Notes under the pieces: generated by a model
Databases searched by the model: none
What the model saw: the letters and a program-made list of their open reading frames with translations, nothing else
Told to the model about the DNA's origin: nothing
In this document: piece after piece, positions 1-9,360 of the stretch
Layout: the number at the start of each line of letters is the position of its first letter
Numbering within the stretch: the first letter of the stretch is position 1
Origin: Lacticaseibacillus jixianensis
GTDB taxonomy: Bacteria; Bacillota; Bacilli; Lactobacillales; Lactobacillaceae
NCBI RefSeq assembly: GCF_003946485.1
Contig: NZ_RHOJ01000007.1
Location: forward strand, 53,737-117,736
Length of the DNA: 64,000 nucleotides
Reading direction: 5' to 3'
Position numbers and translations under genes: made by a program

Positions 1-70
1 CCTCTGGGCCGCGCTTCTAGAAACGCGGCGCAGAGGCGTTTGTCCTTTGGGCGACACCGGTTTGGGGCGC
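1..70. repeat. Dispersed structured element, copy D (cut by the window edge)
   Basis: Bases 1-16 and 21-36 form a hairpin with 14 of 16 positions paired and a CTAG loop. The hairpin is followed by GCGTTTGT and, further on, GGGGCGCA. The same two boxes follow the palindromes at 14127-14177, 35417-35465 and 59888-59934, so this looks like the right part of the same element family. Its left flank lies outside the window. It sits just past the stop of the leftward DHFR-like gene, so it may also act as the 3' end of that transcript; the T-rich tail of a classical terminator is missing. Confidence 0.6.
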
Positions 71-82
71 AGTCGTCCAGGC

Positions 83-622
83 TTATTCTTCGGCTTGCTT
101 GCAGACTTGGTAAGTCAGCGTGACCACCTGGCCGTGCTGCATGGTGCTCTCCAGCTTCAGCGGGACGTCCGTCAGGTTCGTGGACACAAGGCTGATCCCG
201 TCGCCCAAGAGGACCGGGGCAATGGTGATGGTCAGCTTATCGATCAACTCCGCTTTCAGCAGTTCGGTGAAGATATCGGCACCGCCCACCAGCCAAATGT
301 CGCCGCCTTTTTTCGCTTTCAATTGGCGAACGAATTCCGGAATGTTGCCGGCAACCACGGTGGTCGGGTCGTCAGTATCGTGCAGTGTGGTCGAAAAGAC
401 GTACGACTCCTTATCTTGGTAAGGATAGGTCCCGGCGAGCTTGAGCGCGCGCTGGTAGGTCTTGCGGCCCATCAGCACCGTGTCGACGTTTTGGTAGAAG
501 CCTTGGTATGCGTCGTCTCCTGCGCTGGAGTTCAACTTGCGCAGCCAATCTGTGCTGCCGTTGGGTTCAGCGATAAAACCGTCAAGACTTTCGGTAAGGT
601 ACAAAATCACATTGCGAGACAT
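83..622 (-). CDS. Dihydrofolate reductase-like (RibD C-terminal domain) protein
   Basis: A 179-residue protein of the RibD-C / YwjB-like dihydrofolate reductase fold. The start LYLTESLDGFIAEPNGSTDW is the typical first strand and substrate loop, VLMGRKTYQ matches the central cofactor-binding strand, and WLVGGADIFTELLKAELID is the late glycine pair and helix that hold the NADPH phosphates. Family members reduce pterin or flavin-precursor substrates, but most stand-alone copies have no proven substrate, so it should not be called the folate enzyme FolA. It is transcribed leftward; a TACAAT-like -10 preceded by TGC lies on the minus strand at 653-658. Its stop is next to structured element D. 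Confidence 0.85.
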   Translation of the reverse strand: MSRNVILYLTESLDGFIAEPNGSTDWLRKLNSSAGDDAYQGFYQNVDTVLMGRKTYQRALKLAGTYPYQDKESYVFSTTLHDTDDPTTVVAGNIPEFVRQLKAKKGGDIWLVGGADIFTELLKAELIDKLTITIAPVLLGDGISLVSTNLTDVPLKLESTMQHGQVVTLTYQVCKQAEE

Positions 623-692
623 CCAACCACCCTCTTCTGTTTGATTAAGTTAATTGTAGCACAAAAGAAAACGGTTTCTCAGACTTTCATAA

Positions 693-1202
693 TCACCGCC
701 GCGACCAAAGATCGACGGTGCATTCGGCAAGCACATGCCCAGCCATGGCATGACGCAGTTCGGAGAGCCAGTAGCCGTCTGCTAAAGTTAGTGCGCTGTC
801 CAGGGCAAAAACGGTCAGTGTGTAGGCGTGATCCGCGTTGGGCGGTTGCGGACCCACATAACCGGTGACTGTCAGCGGGTCGGTGTTGCCGACGATTCGC
901 CCAGCAGTGGAGTTATGGCCTTGAATCATGGACAGACTGCCGTCATGGCTGGCGTTCTCTGGGATCACCGTCGTGCCGGCGGGGATGTTGGCCGCGGTCC
1001 AGTGGATCCACGGGAAGCCGGACACCGGCACCGCATCGTAGTCGATCAACCACAGCGCGAAAGTCTGCGTCTGACTGGGTGCATCCTTGATTTCAATGGG
1101 GAAACTGCGGGTCGGAGTGCCGGCATGCTTGTCTGCTTCCGGCGCATACTTGCCGAATTTGTCGGCGAGGTAGCCGTTTGTTGTCGGAACGTTTACTTCC
1201 AT
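693..1202 (-). CDS. YbhB/YbcL (PEBP, Raf-kinase-inhibitor-like) family protein
   Basis: About 169 residues with the bacterial PEBP pattern: an early DAPSQTQTFALWLIDYDAVP segment around the ligand pocket, then WIHWTAANIP, and GPQPPNADHAYTLTVFALD near the C-terminus. Bacterial PEBP proteins are soluble and bind small phosphorylated or lipid head-group ligands; their physiological role is mostly unknown. Two in-frame ATGs lie behind the Shine-Dalgarno AGGAGG: one is only 3 nt away, the other (used here, at 1202) is 9 nt away, so the downstream start is preferred. It runs in the same direction as the DHFR-like gene, 70 bp upstream of it, and may share its transcript. Confidence 0.88.
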   Translation of the reverse strand: MEVNVPTTNGYLADKFGKYAPEADKHAGTPTRSFPIEIKDAPSQTQTFALWLIDYDAVPVSGFPWIHWTAANIPAGTTVIPENASHDGSLSMIQGHNSTAGRIVGNTDPLTVTGYVGPQPPNADHAYTLTVFALDSALTLADGYWLSELRHAMAGHVLAECTVDLWSRR

Positions 1203-1264
1203 TGTCATTCGCCTCCTGTTAGCGTTAACTTAAGAGTACCACGAACCGGAAAGGCGGGCTTACA

Positions 1265-2041
1265 ATGGAGTATGACCAGCACGTGCACACCTATTTCTCG
1301 TTTGATTCAACCGCGCAGTTCGAAGACTACCTCGCCCAGACTGCGGCGCCTTTTATCACGACGGAGCACCTTGAACTCGCCAATCCCGACGATGGCGGGC
1401 GAGACGATGAACCGGATCAGGCCGCGTACTCGGCCAAGCTCACCGCACTTAAGCGCCGGTACGCGAACCGGTTTCTGCGCGGAATCGAATGCGGCGATTA
1501 CGCGCCGCGGCGTGCTGATCTTGCCCGCTATCTCGCCGCCCAGCCGTTTGACCTGGTGCTGCTCAGCTTCCACCACGATGGTCATCACGACTTTCAGGAT
1601 CCCATATTTCGCCGCCGGGAGCCGAAAGCACACGTGCAGGCCTACTTTGAGCGGATGCTGACGGGGCTTGAGCAGACCACTTACGGGGACGTGCTGGCAC
1701 ATTTTGATTACGGGTTGCGGGTGCTGGATGTGACCCCGGCCCAGCTTGAGGCATGGGCCAAGCCGTGCCTGCAGGCCATCTTCGGCCAAGTGGTCCGGCG
1801 CGGCATGGCACTTGAGGTCAACACGAAGTCAATGGATCGCTGGCAGGATGCCGAGCTGTACGAGCTGGTGCTGCCGTGGTACCGCGCGGCCGGCGGCGAG
1901 TTGATCACCTTGGGGTCGGATAGTCATACGGCCGAGAAACTGCAAAGCGGGTTCGCAGCGGCCAAGCAGATGCTGCGGCGGACCGGGTTCACCAAGGTGG
2001 CCTTTTACGAGCAGCATCGCCCACAGCTGGTGCGCTTTTAA
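1265..2041 (+). CDS. PHP-domain phosphatase (histidinol-phosphatase family)
   Basis: A 258-residue PHP metallophosphoesterase. It begins with DQHVHTYFSFDS, the H-x-H metal motif of the family; further ligands are seen in TTEHLE, LLSFHHDGHHDF, LAHFDYG and TLGSDSHTAEKL. The length and motif order fit HisK/HisJ-type histidinol phosphatases. No other histidine biosynthesis gene is nearby, so the true substrate may be a different sugar or amino-alcohol phosphate. The start has the weak site AAAGGCGGG. It is divergent from the PEBP gene and 34 bp upstream of the next gene in the same direction. Confidence 0.85.
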   Translation: MEYDQHVHTYFSFDSTAQFEDYLAQTAAPFITTEHLELANPDDGGRDDEPDQAAYSAKLTALKRRYANRFLRGIECGDYAPRRADLARYLAAQPFDLVLLSFHHDGHHDFQDPIFRRREPKAHVQAYFERMLTGLEQTTYGDVLAHFDYGLRVLDVTPAQLEAWAKPCLQAIFGQVVRRGMALEVNTKSMDRWQDAELYELVLPWYRAAGGELITLGSDSHTAEKLQSGFAAAKQMLRRTGFTKVAFYEQHRPQLVRF

Positions 2042-2074
2042 GGCGCAAGCGGTTAATCGAGGAGGAACAAACTG

Positions 2075-3007
2075 ATGAACGAAGAAATTTCGATTTTGCT
2101 GGATGAAGTGAAACAGCATTACACCATGCCGGTAGACGTGGTGATCGACGGGCCGGCCTCAGGGGTCCTCACGCACACCCAATCGACGCAGAAACTGCTG
2201 CCCAATGGCCACCTTGAGCTGAGGATCAGCGACACCACCAATGTGGACTACACCCTCAGCCATGAGCTGTTGCACATGAAACTGGTGACGGACGGCTTTC
2301 CGCCGCTGCAGTACCGGCTGGCGACGGGCGAGCCGCAAGTGGACCAGCAGTTCTTTGCGGTGGGGACGGCGCTGTACAACGCGGCGCTGCACCTGCCGAT
2401 CCGCGCCGCGCAGGCCAAGCTGGGGGTGTTGACCCCGGCGGTCGAAAAGCAGCTGGCGGCGGGGGTGACGGCGGTCTTGCCGAAGACGCCGCGGCCGGAC
2501 CAGCTGGTTTACTGCGTGATGACGCTGCTGGATGCGCTGGTGGCGTTTGAAGGCGGCAGCAAGGGCCAGCTCAAATACTGGGGTGCTAACTACGCGGACG
2601 CCTTGCCACTGGCCCAGCAGCTTTACACGACGCTGATGGCGAAGCCGTGCACCAGGCCGTTTGACTTCCGCCGCATGGTCGTGCGGCTGTGGTGGCAGTT
2701 CGATCAGATCTTGCAAAAGCATGGGTTTCAGGCGACCGCCAACGCGGAGTTCGCCACCTTGCCGCCGATCCTTTCCGAGCGGCAGCTCCGCTTGGCGCTG
2801 AACCAGACGTTCGAAGTGTTGCACAGTGAAATGATCGACCGCACGACCAAAAAGCGGGCCTACGTTGCCTTGGGTAAGGGCGACGGGCAGAACGCCTTTG
2901 TGCTGCCTTTGGCCAATTTGTCGGCGGAAGGATTCCAGCAGCTTTACCAGACGCCGCTTAAGACGGTGCTGCTCCAGTACAAGGTGGATTACGCGATTCG
3001 CGGCTAG
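2075..3007 (+). CDS. IpaB/EvcA-like protein with an HELLH metalloprotease motif
   Basis: A 310-residue soluble protein resembling those annotated as IpaB/EvcA family in lactobacilli; that name comes from an old weak similarity and gives no function. The clearest feature is H63-E64-L-L-H67 inside YTLSHELLHMKL, the HExxH zinc-protease signature, in a helix followed by MKLVTDGFPPLQY. The C-terminal third contains RTTKKRAYVALGKGDGQNAF, suggesting a beta-rich domain. No signal peptide or membrane segment is visible, so it should act in the cytoplasm. The start is well supported by GAGGAGG 9 nt upstream. The sirtuin gene follows 10 nt after its stop, so the two are probably co-transcribed. Function is unproven. 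Confidence 0.7.
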   Translation: MNEEISILLDEVKQHYTMPVDVVIDGPASGVLTHTQSTQKLLPNGHLELRISDTTNVDYTLSHELLHMKLVTDGFPPLQYRLATGEPQVDQQFFAVGTALYNAALHLPIRAAQAKLGVLTPAVEKQLAAGVTAVLPKTPRPDQLVYCVMTLLDALVAFEGGSKGQLKYWGANYADALPLAQQLYTTLMAKPCTRPFDFRRMVVRLWWQFDQILQKHGFQATANAEFATLPPILSERQLRLALNQTFEVLHSEMIDRTTKKRAYVALGKGDGQNAFVLPLANLSAEGFQQLYQTPLKTVLLQYKVDYAIRG

Positions 3008-3017
3008 GAGGCGCGCG

Positions 3018-3704
3018 ATGTTTGATCTTAAGGAAGCCATTGCTCAAGCCCAATTTGTGACGTTTATGACCGGTGCCGGGGTGTCGACGGCGTCCGGCAT
3101 TCCCGATTACCGCAGCAAGGGCGGGCTGTATTCCGACCTCGCCAGCCCGGAAGAGGCGCTTTCGGACGATAATCTGCGCCTGCACCATCAGGCCTTTCAC
3201 GATTGGGTGGTCAAGAAAATGTATTACCCAAACGCCAAGCCCAACGTGATCCACGAAAAGATGGCTGCGATCACGAATGAGAAGGGCGCCATCGTCACCC
3301 AAAACGTTGACGGCCTGCATCAAAAGGGTGGTGCCAAACACGTGATCGAGTTTCATGGCAATCTTTACAATATTTTCTGTCAAACCTGCGGCCGGCATTT
3401 TGACTACCAGACGTACCTGAAGTCGGATGTTCACGAGGCGGACGGCGGCGTTTTGCGCCCGGGGATCGTGCTGTACGGTGAGCCCATCGAGCCAAATGTG
3501 ATCGCGCGCGCCGTGAGTGCTATTCGGCAGGCGGATCTGCTGGTGGTGGTGGGGACGAGCTTTCAGGTCTACCCGTTTGCCGGCCTGATCGGGTATGCAA
3601 GGCCGGACGCGGTCCTGGCGGCGGTCAACCGGGAGCCGATCGCACTGCCCGCGGGGGCGCACATGGTCCTTGGGGACGCGACCGCCGTGTTTGCCAAGCT
3701 GTAG
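3018..3704 (+). CDS. NAD-dependent protein deacylase, Sir2 family
   Basis: A 228-residue sirtuin removing acyl groups from lysine side chains at the cost of NAD. Visible are the NAD loop GAGVSTASGIPDYRSK (residues 19-34), the TQNVDGLHQKGG motif (94-105) and the catalytic histidine H113 in IEFHGNLY. Only one zinc cysteine pair is present (C121-x-x-C124); where the second CxxC is expected there is SDVHEADGG (136-144), so zinc binding is altered or absent. GTSFQVYPFAGLI and the VNRE loop complete the NAD site. The ATG at 3018 follows the stop of the HELLH gene by 10 nt, with TAGGAGG overlapping that stop. Confidence 0.88.
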   Translation: MFDLKEAIAQAQFVTFMTGAGVSTASGIPDYRSKGGLYSDLASPEEALSDDNLRLHHQAFHDWVVKKMYYPNAKPNVIHEKMAAITNEKGAIVTQNVDGLHQKGGAKHVIEFHGNLYNIFCQTCGRHFDYQTYLKSDVHEADGGVLRPGIVLYGEPIEPNVIARAVSAIRQADLLVVVGTSFQVYPFAGLIGYARPDAVLAAVNREPIALPAGAHMVLGDATAVFAKL

Positions 3705-3726
3705 ATGAGCGATCGAGGTGATAAGC

Positions 3727-4200
3727 ATGACCAAACAATTAACCGTTGGCTTGGTATCAACCAAAACCGGCGTCGTAATGATCAATCGGGCCAAGCCGCC
3801 CTATCGGGGCCTGTGGAACGGACTAGGCGGTAAGGTGGAACCAGGGGAGACCCCCTTCGAGGGGATGGCCCGCGAATTCCACGAAGAGTCGGGGCTGATG
3901 CTGCCGCCGGACCGCTTTCATGCCTGCGGGCTGGTGCACTGGTACGTTGACGAGGCGCTGCGAGGGGATCTCTTCCTGTTCACGGCCCACACCAGCCAGG
4001 AGCTGACGCTTCCCATGCAAACGCGCGAGGGCATTGTCGCCGCGATGGCACCGGACTGGCTCAAGGCCCCAGATAACCTGGGCCTGGTGCCGGATTTGGC
4101 GGCCATGCTCCCGTACTTTGAACAAGGAACAAACGTCACGCTGCGGTCTGATTTTGCCGGCGATCGGTTCCTGAGTCTGACGGTGGCAAACGATGATTAA
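3727..4200 (+). CDS. Nudix hydrolase (MutT-like)
   Basis: A 157-residue Nudix protein. The box is complete: GGKVEPGETPFEGMAREFHE followed by ESGL gives the G-x5-E-x7-REUxEExGU pattern with all metal-binding glutamates. Such enzymes split nucleoside diphosphates linked to another moiety, for example oxidised dGTP, ADP-ribose or NADH; the specificity cannot be read here. AGGTGA lies 6 nt before the ATG at 3727, which is preferred over a GTG three codons upstream. Its stop overlaps the DUF72 gene by 8 bp, implying translational coupling. The sirtuin upstream makes O-acetyl-ADP-ribose, a known Nudix-type substrate, but a functional link is only inference. Confidence 0.88.
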   Translation: MTKQLTVGLVSTKTGVVMINRAKPPYRGLWNGLGGKVEPGETPFEGMAREFHEESGLMLPPDRFHACGLVHWYVDEALRGDLFLFTAHTSQELTLPMQTREGIVAAMAPDWLKAPDNLGLVPDLAAMLPYFEQGTNVTLRSDFAGDRFLSLTVANDD

Positions 4201-5020
4201 TGTTGGCCTGACCAGCGTGGCGGATCACCCCAGCCTGACTGCGGGCCGTACCAGCACGCTAGCGGATCTCGCGGCCATTTTTCCGGTGGTCGAGCTGGAT
4301 ACGACCTACTACGCCGTCCCCAGCGCCCAGACGGTGGCCCGGTGGTTGCGGCAAGTGCCGCCGCGGTTTCAATTCATTGTCAAGGCCACGGCGGCCATGT
4401 CGGCGCACGAGCAAACCGAACCGCACGATGCTAGCGCCGATTTCACCGCACTGCGGCGCGCGCTGGCACCGATGCAGGCGAGCGGTCAGCTGGCGAGCAT
4501 TTTGTTTCAGCTGCCGCCCTATTTTGGGGCCAGCGTGCAAAACGTGCGCATTTTGATGCGGATCCGCGCGCTTTACCCGACCCTGCCGGTGGCGGTGGAA
4601 TTCCGCAATGCCGGCTGGTACCTGCCTGATTACCGGCAGCAGACGCTGGCACTGCTGCGGCAGCTGCATTTTAGCCATGTGGTGGTCGATGAACCGCAAA
4701 CCCCTGCCGGCAGTGTGCCACTGGTTGCTGCCGTCACTGACCCGGCGCTAGCCATCATGCGGCTGCACGGGCGCAACGTGGCCGGCTGGCAGCGCGGCGG
4801 GGCCCAGTGGCGCAGCGAGCGGACCAATTACCGGTACGATCAGACCGAGCTGGCCGCGCTTGGCCAAGTTGCGCAGCAGCTGGCGCGCCAGGCCCAGCAG
4901 GTGATCGTGATTTTTAACAACAATGGGCATCACGACGCGGCGGCCAACGCGCAGCAGATGATCACGGACCTCGGCCTGACCTACCAGGGCCTTGGCCCGC
5001 GTCAGCTGGATTTGTTCTAA
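4193..5020 (+). CDS. DUF72 (YecE-like) TIM-barrel protein
   Basis: A 275-residue DUF72 protein. Typical segments are ELDTTYYAVPSAQTVARWLR, then FQFIVKATAAMS, LASILFQLPPYFG, LPVAVEFRNAGWY, HVVVDEPQ, IMRLHGRN and VIVIFNNNGHHDAAANAQQM. The family adopts a TIM-barrel fold and has no established reaction; some members have been linked to DNA repair or metal-dependent hydrolysis. It overlaps the Nudix gene by 8 bp, so the two are translated together. It ends 84 bp before metG, and an extended -10 lies in that gap. Confidence 0.85.
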   Translation: MINVGLTSVADHPSLTAGRTSTLADLAAIFPVVELDTTYYAVPSAQTVARWLRQVPPRFQFIVKATAAMSAHEQTEPHDASADFTALRRALAPMQASGQLASILFQLPPYFGASVQNVRILMRIRALYPTLPVAVEFRNAGWYLPDYRQQTLALLRQLHFSHVVVDEPQTPAGSVPLVAAVTDPALAIMRLHGRNVAGWQRGGAQWRSERTNYRYDQTELAALGQVAQQLARQAQQVIVIFNNNGHHDAAANAQQMITDLGLTYQGLGPRQLDLF

Positions 5021-5037
5021 CCGCCAGCCGGCCTAAA

Positions 5038-5046
5038 TGCTATACT
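5038..5046 (+). promoter_or_regulatory. Extended -10 promoter element for metG
   Basis: TGC directly precedes TATACT, an extended -10 on the plus strand about 58 bp before the metG ATG. No good -35 is seen at the usual distance. No T-box or SAM leader is visible in the short metG upstream region. Confidence 0.5.
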
Positions 5047-5059
5047 TGAAACCATATGA

Positions 5060-7084
<2,025 letters not shown>

Positions 7085-7100
7085 CTTCTAGCGCCACGCA

Positions 7101-7152
7101 AAAAAGCGGATGCCACTTGCGAGATCATCGCAAGCGGTCATCCGCTTTTTTT
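7101..7152. terminator. Bidirectional terminator between metG and the LacD-like gene
   Basis: AAAAAAGCGGATG and CATCCGCTTTTTT form the ends of a long imperfect stem whose inner part pairs ACTTGCGA with TCGCAAG. T runs on both sides fit termination of both convergent genes. Confidence 0.9.
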
Positions 7153-7170
7153 AAGTGCGGCGAAGGCCGC

Positions 7171-7884
7171 TTAGTCTTCGACCTCAATTTTTGGCGACCA
7201 CGGCTGAGCCAGCGCCGCCAGTGGCCGCTTCAGCACGTCAAGCACTGCTTGCTCAGCCACCAGGCCGTTGAATTGGGCCCCGCTGCGAGCGGCGAAGTTC
7301 AGCTCTGCCTCCAGCGCCGCGGCGGGGCAGCCAAAGCCGGCGAAAGCGTAGGGCAGGTCGGTGGCGTCGCTTTGGGCCTTGAAGAAGGTCAGGGCGGCGC
7401 CTTCGCTGTAAGTCGGGGTGCTGGAAGCAAAGCCCGCCACGGCGCTGAGCAAAACCGGTGCAGGCAGCACTAGTGCGGCGGCGCCATAGCGCGGATCGCT
7501 GAACTCGCGCGTCATCGCCAGGATGTTTTCAGGCCGAGCGTCTTTGGCGCTTGCCGGCAGGGCCAGTCCCAGAAACAAGGGGAGGTGGTTGGCTTTGGCC
7601 TCGGCACCGACTCGTTCCACCAACGCCTTTTTGCGGTCGTTTTGGCCAGCAGCATCGCTGGCAGCGTAGGTCAGGTGAAGAAACACGCCGGCGCCGCCCG
7701 CCTCCGCGATGCGCAGTGCGCTTAGGTCAGAACGCAGGGGCGCGTCTGGGTTGGCCGCGGGGTCATCATAGGCGACCAGCTGGCCAGGGACGGCCGCGCG
7801 GGCCACCGGTGCGGCAATAATATGATCCGGCGTCGAAAGGGTATTGAGGTGGGCAAACTGGCCAGCAGTGAGTTTGACTGACAT
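7171..7884 (-). CDS. LacD-like (tagatose-1,6-bisphosphate aldolase fold) protein lacking catalytic lysine
   Basis: A 237-residue protein with recognisable similarity to LacD along its length: LVERVGAEAKANHLPLFLGL, FSDPRYGA, TYSEGAALTFFKAQSDATDL and FAARSGAQFNGLVA. LacD proteins are about 326 residues, so this one is compact, missing part of the N-terminal region and most of the C-terminal tail. Where LacD has ALAFDQRG it has AAPVARA, and where the Schiff-base lysine sits in the LKVEVPV strand it has ALVLPAPV (V139). Aldolase activity is therefore unlikely. It may be a pseudo-enzyme or sugar-phosphate sensor. GGGAGG lies 8 nt before the ATG at 7884. No lac or tag genes are nearby. Confidence 0.7.
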   Translation of the reverse strand: MSVKLTAGQFAHLNTLSTPDHIIAAPVARAAVPGQLVAYDDPAANPDAPLRSDLSALRIAEAGGAGVFLHLTYAASDAAGQNDRKKALVERVGAEAKANHLPLFLGLALPASAKDARPENILAMTREFSDPRYGAAALVLPAPVLLSAVAGFASSTPTYSEGAALTFFKAQSDATDLPYAFAGFGCPAAALEAELNFAARSGAQFNGLVAEQAVLDVLKRPLAALAQPWSPKIEVED

Positions 7885-7963
7885 GATGATTCCTCCCGTC
7901 AAGGTGATTTAGCCTTAGTGTACGCTAGCCCACGCTTGCTGACGCAGAAAAGTTTGCCGCGGT

Positions 7964-7992
7964 TTGTGGAAAGCGGGCGGCCTGCGTATAAT
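7964..7992 (+). promoter_or_regulatory. Promoter of the tatD-rnmV-rsmA operon
   Basis: TTGTGG and TATAAT are separated by 17 bp; transcription should start near 7999, giving a leader of about 19 nt before the tatD ATG. Confidence 0.75.
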
Positions 7993-8017
7993 GAATTGCG
8001 ACATCAAAGGAGACATT

Positions 8018-8797
8018 ATGCAAATATTTGATACTCATACCCATCTAAACGACACGCCTTACGCGGGCAAAGAAGCGGCTTACGTGACGGCGGCGGCTAA
8101 GCTAGGCGTCGCCAAAATGGCCATCGTGGGCTCCAATGCCGGCCTGAACGCCGGGGCAATGCGGCTGGCTGACCAGTTTGCTAACCTGTACGCCATTGTT
8201 GGCTGGCACCCGGACGACAGCAAGGATTACGACCAAGCGGCCGAGGCGGAGCTGGAAGCGCAGCTGGCGGCCCCCAAAACGGTGGCGCTGGGCGAGATCG
8301 GCTTGGATTATCATTGGGATAATAGCCCGCGTGAGATCCAGCGCCGCGTGTTTCGCCGGCAGCTGGCGATCGCCAGGGAGCTGCACCTGCCCGTGTCGAT
8401 CCACTCGCGCGACGCCTTTGAGGATAGTTACGCCATCCTGAAGGCGGCCCATCTGGAGGACTTTGGGGGGATCATGCACAGTTTCACTGGCGACGCCGAG
8501 TGGGCCAAGCGGTTTTTGGCGCTGGGCATGTACATCTCCTATTCTGGCATTGTCAGCTTTAAAAATGCACCGCTGGAGCACGAAAGCGTCAAGGTGATCC
8601 CGGATGACCGGCTGCTGGCGGAGACGGATGCGCCGTTTCTGACGCCGACTCCGTATCGTGGCCAGCAGAATCAGCCCGGCAACACGCGGTACGTGGTTGA
8701 GGCGGAGGCCAAGTACCGCGGCGACACCCCGGAGCATATCGCCGCGCTGACGTGGGCCAACGCGCACCGCATCTTTGGGCTAAAGGAGAACGCATGA
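8018..8797 (+). CDS. tatD: TatD-family metal-dependent DNase
   Basis: A 259-residue TatD-type hydrolase (YabD of Bacillus). The metal ligands show as FDTHTHLND at the N-terminus, ALGEIGLDYHWD, PVSIHSRDAFED, GIMHSFTG and LLAETDAPFLTP. The family trims 3' ends of DNA and may act in repair or DNA degradation. AAAGGAGA precedes the ATG by 6 nt. Its stop overlaps the rnmV start (ATGA), which couples the two genes; this tatD-rnmV-rsmA order is standard in low-GC Gram-positive bacteria. Confidence 0.95.
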   Translation: MQIFDTHTHLNDTPYAGKEAAYVTAAAKLGVAKMAIVGSNAGLNAGAMRLADQFANLYAIVGWHPDDSKDYDQAAEAELEAQLAAPKTVALGEIGLDYHWDNSPREIQRRVFRRQLAIARELHLPVSIHSRDAFEDSYAILKAAHLEDFGGIMHSFTGDAEWAKRFLALGMYISYSGIVSFKNAPLEHESVKVIPDDRLLAETDAPFLTPTPYRGQQNQPGNTRYVVEAEAKYRGDTPEHIAALTWANAHRIFGLKENA

Positions 8798-9360
8798 CGG
8801 CTTTTAAACAAATCATCGTGGTCGAGGGCCGCGACGACACGAAACGGCTGACCGAGGCTTTTGGCCCGATCGACACGATCGAAACGCGCGGCAGCGCCAT
8901 TGACAAGGAGACGCTTGCGCTGATCAAAAAGGCGCAGGCGACCCGTGGCGTCATCGTCCTGACCGACCCGGACTTCCCTGGCGAAAAGATCCGTAAGACC
9001 ATCAGTGCCGCGGTGCCTGGGGTGACGCACGCCTTCCTGCCGGTCAAGGAGGCGGTGCCAGATCACAAGGGGTCTTTGGGCGTGGAGCACGCCAGCCCGG
9101 CCGCACTGAGGGCGGCGCTCGCGCACTTGGTCACTGAAAACCCCCAAGCGACGCCGCAGATCCCGCGGGCCATTTTGGCTGCCTCCGGCCTGCTGGGTGG
9201 GGCCAATGCCCGTGCGCGCCGCGAGCGGCTTGGGGACCTGCTGCACATCGGCTACACGAACGGGAAACAGCTGCAGAAACGCTTGGCCCTGTTTCAAATC
9301 AGTGAAGCCACTTTCGCCGCCGCGCTGAAGCAACTCAATGAGGAGGAGCCACATGCCTGA
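8794..9360 (+). CDS. rnmV: Ribonuclease M5 (5S rRNA maturase)
   Basis: A 188-residue protein with an N-terminal TOPRIM domain: IVVEGRDDTKRL carries the conserved glutamate, and VLTDPDFPGEKIR carries the D-x-D part. RNase M5 removes both precursor ends of 5S rRNA, with ribosomal protein uL18 bound to the substrate. The C-terminal half is the M5-specific domain. The ATG at 8794 overlaps the tatD stop, and the stop overlaps rsmA by 8 bp, so three genes are coupled. Confidence 0.95.
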   Translation: MTAFKQIIVVEGRDDTKRLTEAFGPIDTIETRGSAIDKETLALIKKAQATRGVIVLTDPDFPGEKIRKTISAAVPGVTHAFLPVKEAVPDHKGSLGVEHASPAALRAALAHLVTENPQATPQIPRAILAASGLLGGANARARRERLGDLLHIGYTNGKQLQKRLALFQISEATFAAALKQLNEEEPHA

